DNA from: JBHHYR01 sp046757585
GTDB taxonomy: Bacteria; Desulfobacterota; Binatia; HRBIN30
Direction of reading: 5' to 3'
DNA: 20,817 bases
Assembly (NCBI GenBank): GCA_046757585.1
Contig: JBHHYR010000049.1
Span: 1-20,817, forward strand
The notes under the pieces are model-generated. The model had not been told where the DNA came from. It made no database searches and worked only from the letters and a program-made list of their open reading frames with translations. The translations under genes were made by a program, and so were the position numbers. Shown in pieces: positions 7,598 to 15,128 of this stretch (the first letter of the stretch is position 1; each line of letters begins with the position of its first letter).

Positions 7598-8406
7598 GGC
7601 GGTTCCTTGGCATCACCCGGGAGCGTGTGTACTCGCCCGGCAGAGTGGGGGACGATGGCGCCATCCTGGGGACGGTGGCCGCTCACCTACGGCAGCTCGG
7701 GCACATCGTGGAAGTTATGCGTGGCGATGAGGACAGGTGGCCACAACCCGCCCCAGGCACGGTCATCTTTGCCATGTGCCAGGGGCCGCACGCCCTGGCC
7801 CGCCTACGCCAGTGGCAGGGGCGTGGCGTGCGGATCATCAATGCCCCTGAGGCGATTCTGAGCTGCCAGCGTCACCGGGCCGTTGCGGCGCTGACGCGCG
7901 CAGGAATCCCAGTTCCCGAAAGTCTGCTGGTGGAGACCGGGTCCCGGCCGGTGATGCCCTCCTGGGTGGACGAGGACGGCGCGTGGGTGAAGCGCGGGGA
8001 CGTGCACGCCACGGAGACTGACGACGTCGTATTTGCCGATTGTGCCGCCGCTGCCGGCAGTGCCCTGCAGCGGTTGCAGGAACGGAGAATCGGGACGGCC
8101 GTCGTGCAGCGACACATACCGGGACGGCTGCTGAAGTTCTACGCGGTACGCGATCTGTTTTTTCGTTGTATCCCGTCCGGTGGCGCCATTGCTGCCAGCA
8201 CCTTGCGGCGCGTCGAGGAGCTGGGACAACGCGCGGCACAGGTGCTGAAGGTAGAAGTCTACGGGGGCGATTGTATCAGCAACGTTAATGGACGCTTAAC
8301 GCTAATTGACTTCAACGACTGGCCCAGCTACGCTCCCTGCCGCGCCGAGGCGGCCAAGGAAATTGCGGCCTATTTGCTTGCGCATAACGTTGCGAGTGAA
8401 ACGTGA
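7594..8406 (+). CDS. ATP-grasp-domain protein (ligase or kinase; inositol-phosphate-kinase-like C-terminus)
   Basis: A 270-residue protein I assign to the ATP-grasp superfamily from its organisation. The N-terminal alpha/beta region ends in IINAPEAILSCQRHRAVAAL and AGIPVPESLL. Then come a nucleotide-binding lysine candidate in WVKRGD (Lys133), a hinge-like strand VVQRHIPGRLLKFYAV (171-186), and the metal-binding C-terminus YGGDCI...LIDFNDWPSYAPCRAEA (Asp239, Asn241). The closing motif resembles the DINYFPSY-type end of inositol 1,3,4-trisphosphate 5/6-kinases more than the VNSSPG of RimK-type ligases. It might therefore phosphorylate a cyclitol, or join a carboxylate to an amine. It overlaps its neighbours by ATGA (7594-7597) and GTGA (8403-8406). 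The superfamily is likely; the reaction is unresolved. Confidence 0.7.
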   Translation: MRRFLGITRERVYSPGRVGDDGAILGTVAAHLRQLGHIVEVMRGDEDRWPQPAPGTVIFAMCQGPHALARLRQWQGRGVRIINAPEAILSCQRHRAVAALTRAGIPVPESLLVETGSRPVMPSWVDEDGAWVKRGDVHATETDDVVFADCAAAAGSALQRLQERRIGTAVVQRHIPGRLLKFYAVRDLFFRCIPSGGAIAASTLRRVEELGQRAAQVLKVEVYGGDCISNVNGRLTLIDFNDWPSYAPCRAEAAKEIAAYLLAHNVASET

Positions 8407-9758
8407 AAGCTGCATCCCAAAGAGCGCCAGCCCGCGCCGCCATTCCTGGACCGCAATCGCAGGACCTGGTCGCCGCCGAGCGCGAGTTCATCGCGCCCGG
8501 GCTGCAGCGCATCGCCCAGCTTTCGGGCCTTGCGATGGTGGAAGGACGTGGGTGTACGCTGGTCGACGCGGACGGCAATGAATATCTCGACTTCTTTGCC
8601 GGCGTGGCAGTGGCGAGCCTCGGTCATTCCCATCCCCGCTTCGTTTCAGCGCTCATCCATCAACTCGAGCACCTGGCGGTTGGGAGCTTCACGACCGCGC
8701 CGCGCCGCGCCTTGCTCAAGCTGCTGGCCGAACTGGCGCCGGGTGCGCTGAGGCGCACGCAGCTGTACAGCGGTGGCGCCGAAGCCGTGGAGGCTGCCAT
8801 TCGCCTGGCGAAGTCGTACACCAAGAAACATGAGATCGTCGGCTTCTGGGGCGGCTTTCACGGTAAAACAGGTGGGGTCGTGGGCCTGATCGGCGACGAG
8901 TGGAAGCAGAAATGGGGGCCGCTGCCCGGCGGTACGCACCTGGTGCCGTACGCAGATTGCTATCGCTGCCCGTTCAAGCTGGAGTACCCGAGCTGTGGCA
9001 TGTTCTGCCTCGATTTCATCCGCGAGGCCCTGAAAACGACCACCGCCGGTATGATCGCGGCCATCATCGTCGAGCCCATGCAGGGAACTGCCGGCAACGT
9101 CGTGCCGCCGCCGGAGTTCCTGCCGGGCGTCGCTGACATCGCACGGGAGCACGATGCGTTGCTTATCGCGGACGAGATGATCACCGGGTTCGGCCGCACC
9201 GGCACCATGTTTGGCTGTGAGCATACAGATACCGAGCCCGACGTCATGACCATCGGCAAGGGGTTAGGATCGGGCTTCCCGGTCACCGGTCTGATTTCCA
9301 CCGACGAAATTACCGCGGCGTACCCGTTCGCCAGGCCCAGCGCTTCGTCGTCGAGCTATGGAGGAAACCCGCTCGCCAGCGCCGCGGCACTGGCGACGAT
9401 CGAGACGATCATCGATGAGGCCCTGGCGGACAACGCGGAGCGGGTCGGCACGGTGCTGCTCGACGAGCTGCGGCAACTGCAAGGCAAGTATGAGTTCATC
9501 GGCGACGTGCGGGGGGCCGGTCTGCTGATCGGCGTCGACCTGGTGAAGGACCGGTCCACCAAGGCCCCGCTGGCGCCGGCGGTTACCAAAGAAATCTTTC
9601 TCGGCGCCTTGCGGCGCGGACTACTGCTGATGGGATACTTCTCACGCATGCGGATCAATCCGCCGCTCGTTGTAACGGAGACCGAAGCTCGTGACGGGGT
9701 GGCCATCCTCGACGAGGTGTTTGCCGAGGTGGCGCGGACGGGCGCCTATCGTCAATGA
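8403..9758 (+). CDS. Class III PLP-dependent aminotransferase
   Basis: A 451-residue fold-type I aminotransferase. Visible motifs are the N-terminal DADGNEYLDFFAGVAVASLG, GHSHP, YSGGAEAVEAAIRLAKSYT (PLP phosphate binding), ADEMITGFGRTG (Asp257 for the pyridine nitrogen) and TIGKGLGSGFP with the Schiff-base lysine Lys286. A cysteine-rich insertion CYRCP...SCGMFC (Cys186, 189, 198, 202) occurs in a subset of this family. Class III enzymes typically transfer amino groups to aldehydes or ketones using glutamate, alanine or GABA. Next to a Gfo/Idh/MocA dehydrogenase it could aminate an oxidised polyol or cyclitol. The start is GTG, forming a GTGA overlap with the upstream stop. HpnO, which makes aminobacteriohopanetriol, is also class III, but I see no specific resemblance beyond the family. 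Confidence 0.9.
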   Translation: MKAASQRAPARAAIPGPQSQDLVAAEREFIAPGLQRIAQLSGLAMVEGRGCTLVDADGNEYLDFFAGVAVASLGHSHPRFVSALIHQLEHLAVGSFTTAPRRALLKLLAELAPGALRRTQLYSGGAEAVEAAIRLAKSYTKKHEIVGFWGGFHGKTGGVVGLIGDEWKQKWGPLPGGTHLVPYADCYRCPFKLEYPSCGMFCLDFIREALKTTTAGMIAAIIVEPMQGTAGNVVPPPEFLPGVADIAREHDALLIADEMITGFGRTGTMFGCEHTDTEPDVMTIGKGLGSGFPVTGLISTDEITAAYPFARPSASSSSYGGNPLASAAALATIETIIDEALADNAERVGTVLLDELRQLQGKYEFIGDVRGAGLLIGVDLVKDRSTKAPLAPAVTKEIFLGALRRGLLLMGYFSRMRINPPLVVTETEARDGVAILDEVFAEVARTGAYRQ

Positions 9759-10804
9759 GGGCGCGCCGCGATGGCGCCATCATCGGTTTCGGCAACGTTG
9801 CTGCTCAAGGGCACGTGCCGGGCTGGCGAGCGCGCCGGGATTTTCGCATCGTTGCCGTGGCGGACACGGACCCGCAGCGCCGCACGCTCGCGCAGCGGTT
9901 GCTCCCGGGTGTGCGCACGTACGCTAGCGGGGCAGCGCTACTGCACGCCGAGCGCCTCGACTTCGTCGATATCGCGACGCCGCCGGCCCTCCATGCCCCC
10001 GCAATCGTTGCGGCAGCGCGCGCAGGCCTGCACGTGCTGTGCGAGAAGCCCCTCACCACGTCGCTGGCGGATTACGAAGCCGTGCGTGCGGCTGTCCGTG
10101 AGTCCGGCGTGGTCCTACACACGGTGCACAACTGGAAATATTCGGAGGGGTTTCGTGCGGCGCGGCGTTGCGTAGCCGGGGGCACGCTCGGCCGGCTCAA
10201 GCGAATCTCCTTTGACACGGCGCGGAACGGGTTCGCGGCCGGCAGCGCCGACTGGCGCGTCCGGGCGTCTCTGGCAGGCGGTGGCATCCTGGTCGATCAT
10301 GGATGGCACGCCTTCTATCTCTTGCTGGCGCTTGCCGCGGAGCCGCCGCGGCGTATCAGTGCCACACTCGAACGTCGCCGCTATGCCGACGCAGAGGTCG
10401 AAGATACGGCCCGGTGCACAATCGATTTCCCCTCGTTGGACGCCGAGATTCGACTGACCTGGGCAGCGCGCACGCGGCGTACACGGTGGTGCATGGTGGG
10501 TGCCGACGGCCGGCTGACCATTGATGATGATCGGCTGGTGATGCAGGGCAAAGGTGCACCGCAGGGCCAGCGCTTGGCTACGGCCTTGTCACACGGCTCG
10601 CACCATCCCGAGTGGTTTGCCGGGGTGCTGGAGGCGTTCCAGCAAGAACTGGATGAACCGTCCGCCCGGGGAGCGAATCAGGCGGAGGCTGAATGGTGCC
10701 TGCTCATGCTCAATCTGGCATACGCGTCAGGCGCCCGGGACGCACGTCCGCTCGATATTCCTGATCGGCGCGTGTGGTTTAACGGAGGCTGCGGGCGGGT
10801 ATGA
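9755..10804 (+). CDS. Gfo/Idh/MocA-family NAD(P)-dependent oxidoreductase
   Basis: A 349-residue two-domain dehydrogenase. The Rossmann nucleotide site is AIIGFGNVAAQGH (residues 9-20), with VAVADTDPQRR after the second strand. The family catalytic lysine is in the EKP motif (Glu97-Lys98-Pro99). The substrate domain carries GGGILVDHGWHAFYLL, with Asp181 and His185 corresponding to the catalytic Asp and His of inositol dehydrogenases and glucose-fructose oxidoreductases, so it looks active. Likely substrates are cyclitols, sugars or nucleotide-linked sugars. It overlaps the aminotransferase by ATGA (9755-9758) and the CDP-alcohol phosphotransferase by ATGA (10801-10804). Together with the aminotransferase it forms a classic oxidise-then-aminate pair, but neither order nor substrate is shown by sequence. 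Confidence 0.88.
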   Translation: MRARRDGAIIGFGNVAAQGHVPGWRARRDFRIVAVADTDPQRRTLAQRLLPGVRTYASGAALLHAERLDFVDIATPPALHAPAIVAAARAGLHVLCEKPLTTSLADYEAVRAAVRESGVVLHTVHNWKYSEGFRAARRCVAGGTLGRLKRISFDTARNGFAAGSADWRVRASLAGGGILVDHGWHAFYLLLALAAEPPRRISATLERRRYADAEVEDTARCTIDFPSLDAEIRLTWAARTRRTRWCMVGADGRLTIDDDRLVMQGKGAPQGQRLATALSHGSHHPEWFAGVLEAFQQELDEPSARGANQAEAEWCLLMLNLAYASGARDARPLDIPDRRVWFNGGCGRV

Positions 10805-12000
10805 AAACCGCATTGATTCTACCCCCAACGGCGGCCAGCTTCGAGCAGGTTGCCGGTCTGCCGCTCATTCAGCGGACGGTGTTGTCGGCGCTGCGCTCCG
10901 GCTTCGACCGCGTGGTGGTCGCTGGGGGCGGGTACAAGGATCGTCTCTGCACACTGCTTCGGACTGACCCGCGTACGCAGGGGGTCGAAGTCACGAACGA
11001 TTGGGGGGCGGTCGGCGGAGGATGCGTGGCGGTGATCCCCAGCAATTGTCTGCTGACGGCGGCGACGTTGGAGGGCATCGGCGGCGTGAGTCTCGATGGC
11101 CGGCCACTCCTCTTTCAAGTGTCCGGGCAGGGGCGGATTGCCCTGTGCCGGCCGGCGATGCTGGCGGAAGCTGACGCCAGTGCGCTGACGACTGAAGGCG
11201 GCGGGACGTTATGGGCCGCGCTGGACGCGCACGGAGCGCACCGCATCCCGATGGATGGAGAGGTGTGTGCGCCGATCAGTGACGCGCGCTCGATTGCTGC
11301 CGCCGAGGCAGCGTTGTGCGAGCAGTTGCGGGCGGAAGCAGCGGACAGCGACGGGCCACTCGCGCACTGGGTGGACCGGCGGATTTCCCTGCGCCTCAGC
11401 CGCTGGCTCGTCCGCCACACCTCGCTGCAGCCCAACCACCTGACGCTCATCGGGACGTCCGTTGGATTCCTCGCTGCCGCAGTGCTGAGCGCCGGGACGT
11501 ACTGGACGGGCGTTGTGGGTACGTTGCTCTTCCTATGCGCGACCATCATCGACGGATGTGACGGCGAGGTCGCACGCCTCACGTTCCGGGAGTCGCTGTT
11601 CGGGAAGAAGTTCGACGTGATTACGGACAACATCGTTCACGTGGCTATCTTCGTTGGTTTGGCCCTCGGCCTCTACCGCCAACACCCTGGGGGTCACTAC
11701 TTCCTGCTGATGGCGATCCTGCTCGGCGGCTTTGCCTGCACCGGGGTGGTGACCTACTTTTTTCTCGTCCGGCGGCCGGGCTTTGCGCAGAGCGGAGGTG
11801 CGCCCGCGTCCTTGAAGGGGCGGATCCGGCAATGGCTGTTGCACGGCTTCGAAAAGCTGATGAATCGGGACTTCGCCTACTTGCTGGTCGCCTTGGCGCT
11901 CGTCGGTCGCCTCGGTTGGTTCTTCTGGGGCACTGCGTTCGGCACGTACGTGTTTGCTGCTCTGGTTGTATGGGTTTACCGCTGGCGTGATGCGCCGTGA
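10801..12000 (+). CDS. Two-domain membrane CDP-alcohol phosphotransferase with degenerate nucleotidyltransferase N-domain (IPCT/DIPPS-like)
   Basis: A 399-residue fusion. Residues about 1-170 look like a nucleotidyltransferase fold (ALILPPTAASF...VAGLPLIQRTVLSAL), but the GxGxR loop and the catalytic lysine are absent, so this half is probably inactive. Residues about 186-399 form a polytopic CDP-alcohol phosphatidyltransferase domain with a perfect active-site pattern: Asp251, Asp254-Gly255, Ala258-Arg259, Gly268, Asp272 and Asp276 in the D-x2-D-G-x2-A-R-x8-G-x3-D-x3-D motif. The fused order and the linker (HWVDRRISLRLS, then QPNHLTLIG) recall bifunctional inositol-1-phosphate cytidylyltransferase/di-myo-inositol-phosphate-phosphate synthase. 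It should transfer a phospho-alcohol from a CDP-activated donor to an acceptor hydroxyl at the membrane. Activation may be supplied by the separate nucleotidyltransferase at 6890. Its end overlaps the next gene by 11 bp. Confidence 0.88.
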   Translation: MKTALILPPTAASFEQVAGLPLIQRTVLSALRSGFDRVVVAGGGYKDRLCTLLRTDPRTQGVEVTNDWGAVGGGCVAVIPSNCLLTAATLEGIGGVSLDGRPLLFQVSGQGRIALCRPAMLAEADASALTTEGGGTLWAALDAHGAHRIPMDGEVCAPISDARSIAAAEAALCEQLRAEAADSDGPLAHWVDRRISLRLSRWLVRHTSLQPNHLTLIGTSVGFLAAAVLSAGTYWTGVVGTLLFLCATIIDGCDGEVARLTFRESLFGKKFDVITDNIVHVAIFVGLALGLYRQHPGGHYFLLMAILLGGFACTGVVTYFFLVRRPGFAQSGGAPASLKGRIRQWLLHGFEKLMNRDFAYLLVALALVGRLGWFFWGTAFGTYVFAALVVWVYRWRDAP

Positions 12001-13204
12001 AGAAGAGGGTGCGGGCGGCGAGACCGAACTCGTCACGCTGACCCGCCGCCAGCGTAGTGTTTCCGGGGGCGCGCTGGCTTCGCGCCCGCAAGAGGGGCCC
12101 GACACGGGCCGGGCGCGTCCCCCCGGAGAACCCAGCGAGCCCCCGCCTGCACACTCCGGCCAGCCGGAGCAAGTGCAGGGACGGGAGAACACGCGAACCG
12201 GCCCGAGCCGAGCGTTGCGGATCACCGAGCGGGCGTTCCTGGTCGGCGGGTCGGTGCTGCTGGTGTTCCTCGTCTACCAGCTCGGCGTCGGGACCGTCCT
12301 GGTCAACCTGCGCCTGGTGGGCTGGGGCATCGCACCGATCATCTTCCAGGAATTTTTCGCTTATGTAGCCAACACCTCCGGTTGGCTGGCGGCCTTTCCC
12401 AGCCCGCGGCCGTCGATTCCTTTCGTCCAGTTGCTGGCAGCACGGATGGCGGGCGACGCCGTCAACTATGTCACGCCGACCGCCACGCTCGGCGGCGAGT
12501 TCGTGCGGGCGCGTTTCTTGCGCGGCCAAGCGACGAATACGTCGCTGATGGCATCGGTAGCAGTGGCCAAGCTCAGTCAGACGGTCGGCCAGATCGTGTT
12601 CGTCATCGTGGGCTTGGTCGTCGTGCTCGATGATACCCCGCTGCCCGCCGGGATTCGTCATGGGTTGTTGGCGGGGCTCGGCCTGCTGTCGGCATTGGTC
12701 ATCACTCTGATCGTGGTGCAGCACCGTGGCATGTTCGCACCCATGTTGCGTGTGGTGCAGCGTTTGGGGCTGTCCGCGCGGGTCCCAGAGCTCAGGCGCC
12801 GCCTCGAGCATCTCGACCAGGAGATCGCCAGGTTTCACGGCGATGCCAACGGCGCCTTTTCCCTCTCCTGTGCCGGCTTCTTCGTAGGTTGGGTCCTGGG
12901 GGTGGTGGAGGTCTACCTGATCCTGTGGTTCCTCGGTCTGCCGGCCACCGTTCAGCGTGCCTTGACGATCGAAGTTCTGTCGGTGGCAATCGACGGAATG
13001 CTGTTTTTCGTGCCGGGTAAACTCGGCACACAGGAAGGCGGCAAGGTGTTGATCTTCACGATGCTTGGTCTGGATCCTGCCAAGGGGTTGGCGCTGGGCA
13101 TCTTGCGCCGCATCCGTGAGCTGGCCTGGGCGTCGATCGGCCTCTTCATCTTGTCACGGCAACAAATCAGCTTGCGCCGGGCTCTGCAGCCCTCGTGGCG
13201 GTGA
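11990..13204 (+). CDS. hpnL: HpnL-like polytopic membrane protein (lysylphosphatidylglycerol-synthase TM family)
   Basis: Predicted polytopic membrane protein of the UPF0104/LPG-synthase transmembrane family, which includes hopanoid-associated HpnL and proteins proposed to move lipid-linked substrates. Family marks are the C-terminal VPGKLGTQEGGKVLIF and LALGILRRIRELAWASIGLF, plus an early loop AARMAGDAVNYVTPTATLGG. The ATG at 11990 overlaps the upstream stop by 11 bp and gives 404 residues, but the first ~75 are hydrophilic, Pro/Arg/Gly-rich and unlike the family. In-frame GTG 12173 or TTG 12215 would give about 330-344 residues, nearer the usual size, so the start is uncertain. The hpnL symbol rests on family plus proximity to hpnK and hpnJ; other members of this large family are not hopanoid-related. 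Confidence 0.75.
   Translation: MRREEEGAGGETELVTLTRRQRSVSGGALASRPQEGPDTGRARPPGEPSEPPPAHSGQPEQVQGRENTRTGPSRALRITERAFLVGGSVLLVFLVYQLGVGTVLVNLRLVGWGIAPIIFQEFFAYVANTSGWLAAFPSPRPSIPFVQLLAARMAGDAVNYVTPTATLGGEFVRARFLRGQATNTSLMASVAVAKLSQTVGQIVFVIVGLVVVLDDTPLPAGIRHGLLAGLGLLSALVITLIVVQHRGMFAPMLRVVQRLGLSARVPELRRRLEHLDQEIARFHGDANGAFSLSCAGFFVGWVLGVVEVYLILWFLGLPATVQRALTIEVLSVAIDGMLFFVPGKLGTQEGGKVLIFTMLGLDPAKGLALGILRRIRELAWASIGLFILSRQQISLRRALQPSWR
12067..12110. other. Two adjacent GC-rich inverted repeats near the 5' end of the hpnL-like gene
   Basis: GGGCGCG (12067-12073) pairs with CGCGCCC (12081-12087) across a 7-nt loop. GGCCC (12096-12100) pairs with GGGCC (12106-12110) across a 5-nt loop. They lie in the part of the reading frame that shows no similarity to HpnL-type proteins. 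They may be an untranslated mRNA structure between the phosphotransferase and a later hpnL start, acting as a processing, attenuation or stability element. Hairpins of this size also arise by chance in GC-rich DNA. Confidence 0.3.
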
Positions 13205-13324
13205 GGGCGGACGTATGGAGCCGACTGCCAGCAGCGCAGGCTGCGGCAGGCCTGCTACGGCCCTGCACCTGGGCACCGGCCGTCCCGTGGTCCAAGACGG
13301 TTGCGCCACGCACTGTCCGCCACC

Positions 13325-14212
13325 ATGTCTGGTGCCCATACCGGCGGTGAGCGCCGACTGATTGTCTGCGCTGACGACTTCGGGTTGTCAGCGGGCGTGA
13401 ACGCGGGAATCATGCGCGCACATCGCGACGGCATCCTGACCGATGCAAGCCTCATGGTAAACGGTGCAGCGTTCCCGGAGGCCGTCGAGCTTGCCCGCAG
13501 CACGCCGACGCTCAGTGTTGGCCTGCACCTCGTGCTCGTCCAGGGGCACGCGACCTCGGCAGCATCCGACCTGCCGCAGCTCGTCGACGCCGGCGGGATG
13601 TTCGGTCACAGTGCGGTGGGTGCCGGCTTGCGGTACTTCTTCACACCGGGAATCCGCCAACAGCTCGAACGGGAAATCTGCGCCCAGCTCGAGAAGTACC
13701 GGCGAACTGGCTTGGCGCTGTCCCATGTGGACGGGCACCTCAACATCCACATGCACCCGACCGTGCTTGGGATTCTGGTGAAGCGCGCGTCGCGGTACGG
13801 CATTCGCGCAGTGCGCCTGCCGCGGGAGCCCGTGACGGTGTCTTTGCGCCTGGATGGAAGACAGGCGCTGCGGAAAGTCGTCGAGTCGGTGACGTTCAAA
13901 GGGCTGATCGCCTATGCTCAGCCACGCCTCGAGACAGCAGGGATTCGCCATCCGGACCAGATGTTCGGTCTGCATCAGAGCGGACATGTGACCGAACACT
14001 ACCTGCGCGGCGTGATCGCCGCCCTGCCTGCCGGTGTCACGGAAGTGTACTCCCACGCTGCGGTGGTGGACGACGAGGCTCGGCGCTGGCGGCCGGACGA
14101 TTACGAGAGCGCGGCCGAGCTTGCCGCGCTGACAAGCCCCCGCGTGCGGGCGGCGCTTGCGGCGCGCAACATCGAGCGGATCAGCTATCGCCAGCTCGCG
14201 CGTTCGATCTGA
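13325..14212 (+). CDS. hpnK: Hopanoid-associated polysaccharide-deacetylase-like protein HpnK (YdjC/ChbG fold)
   Basis: HpnK-type deacetylase, in known systems responsible for removing the acetyl group from GlcNAc linked to bacteriohopanetetrol. The 295-residue protein shows the YdjC/ChbG metal site: ADDFGLSAGVNAGIMRAH (residues 16-33), VGLHLVLVQGHAT with its histidine near 68, and SHVDGHLNIHMHP (133-145) with three histidines and an aspartate. IRAVRLPREPV, YFFTPGIRQQLEREI and MFGLHQSGHVTEHYL resemble HpnK rather than ChbG. The ATG at 13325 is preferred over the in-frame TTG 13301 because similarity begins just after it. It follows the hpnL-like gene by 120 bp on the same strand, so it may be the last operon gene or have its own promoter. 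Its 3' end overlaps the convergent EamA gene by 28 bp. Confidence 0.88.
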   Translation: MSGAHTGGERRLIVCADDFGLSAGVNAGIMRAHRDGILTDASLMVNGAAFPEAVELARSTPTLSVGLHLVLVQGHATSAASDLPQLVDAGGMFGHSAVGAGLRYFFTPGIRQQLEREICAQLEKYRRTGLALSHVDGHLNIHMHPTVLGILVKRASRYGIRAVRLPREPVTVSLRLDGRQALRKVVESVTFKGLIAYAQPRLETAGIRHPDQMFGLHQSGHVTEHYLRGVIAALPAGVTEVYSHAAVVDDEARRWRPDDYESAAELAALTSPRVRAALAARNIERISYRQLARSI

Positions 14213-15054
14213 GACGCGGGCGTTGTGGCGGAGCGTTCACCAACTCCGGCCAGCAGCGCCCCGCCGAGTATCGCCAGCGCAAAAGCTGCGGGCCGCGTGA
14301 CAGCTGCCGCGCCATGGCTCGGTAGACTTTCGCCGAACACGAGGATGCCACCGACGATCGGGACGAGGTTGGACAGGGCGGAGAAGAGCGGCATGACCAC
14401 GACCCCGCGACCCGTCTGGAAGGCCGTTTGCAGGAGCACGAAGCCCAACAGATTCGTGCCCATGCTGAGGAACAAATAGACACTTTCGATCCCGGCGCGC
14501 AGAGACGGCGCGCTGGCAAACCCCTTTGCGTATACCGAAGCCAGACCCAGCATGAAACCGCTTGCCAGGCTCAGGCCAACGGTGCGGGCGGCTCCTTGGC
14601 CAACACCCAGCGCCAGCCCCGCCAACGCCAGCAACACGACTGAAAACGGCATCATGCCGTGTGCGACGGAGGGGCCGGCCGGCGCTTGTGGCAGGGAGAA
14701 GCTCAGCACAAGCAAGGCCACCGTGATGCTGCAGACGCCCGCCCATTCCATGGACCGGAGATGTTCCCCCAAACCGACCACCGCGAGGATGACGAATAGG
14801 ACGATACCTCCCGTGAGGACCGTGTGGACGATGGAAAGCGGGGCGGCGTGAAGGGCCAGCACGTACAGGCCGTAGCCGGCGATCTGGAGGATGAGACCAG
14901 CCATCCACCACGGATCCCGGATGAACGCCCACCACGCTGCCCACCGCCAACCGTTCCCCAGCGACGGCAACCGTTCAACCCGGCGTTTCATGAGGTACAG
15001 GCCGACGGTCAATGCCGTGCTCGCGAACACGGCGAACACCAACCCAACGTACAT
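14185..15054 (-). CDS. EamA/DMT-type multispanning transporter
   Basis: A 289-residue protein with roughly ten hydrophobic segments in two similar halves, the layout of drug/metabolite transporters and small lipid-carrier flippases. Recognisable parts are GLILQIAGYGLYVLALHAAP with HTVLTGGIVLFVILAV in the first half, and VLLQTAFQTGRGVVVMPLFS with SNLVPIVGGILVFGESLP in the second, the typical EamA ending. A GGTGG-like Shine-Dalgarno sits a few bases before the ATG at 15054. It lies 74 bp downstream of hpnJ on the same strand, so the two are probably co-transcribed. It overlaps convergent hpnK by 28 bp. Some relatives move aminosugar-lipid carriers (ArnE/F type), which would suit a hopanoid or headgroup pathway, but the substrate is not visible. 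Confidence 0.8.
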   Translation of the reverse strand: MYVGLVFAVFASTALTVGLYLMKRRVERLPSLGNGWRWAAWWAFIRDPWWMAGLILQIAGYGLYVLALHAAPLSIVHTVLTGGIVLFVILAVVGLGEHLRSMEWAGVCSITVALLVLSFSLPQAPAGPSVAHGMMPFSVVLLALAGLALGVGQGAARTVGLSLASGFMLGLASVYAKGFASAPSLRAGIESVYLFLSMGTNLLGFVLLQTAFQTGRGVVVMPLFSALSNLVPIVGGILVFGESLPSHGAAAVTRPAAFALAILGGALLAGVGERSATTPASQIERASWR

Positions 15055-15128
15055 GAGACCACCCGTTTCGCAGAAGCGCCAGGGTGCGTCAAGCAGCGTG
15101 GGCCGCTCTGCGTGTGGCGCCGTACGTT

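Noticed and set aside
8403..9758. Naming the aminotransferase hpnO
   Set aside because: HpnO belongs to the same class and hpn genes are nearby, but the cysteine-rich insertion and N-terminus do not specifically resemble it. Family membership alone is insufficient.
6213..12000. Phosphonolipid pathway, suggested by a cytidylyltransferase, an aminotransferase and a CDP-alcohol phosphotransferase
   Set aside because: No phosphoenolpyruvate mutase or phosphonopyruvate decarboxylase is present, and the aminotransferase is class III, unlike the usual 2-aminoethylphosphonate transaminases.
11645..12838. 397-codon minus-strand open frame opposite the CDP-alcohol phosphotransferase and hpnL-like genes
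   Set aside because: The product is His/Gln/Arg-rich and motif-free, while the opposite strand shows clear family motifs.
13215..13361. Possible 48-codon small gene with a GAGGGCGG upstream sequence before hpnK
   Set aside because: It overlaps the hpnK start, is Cys/Pro/Gly-rich without a recognisable domain, and is no longer than chance frames at this GC content.
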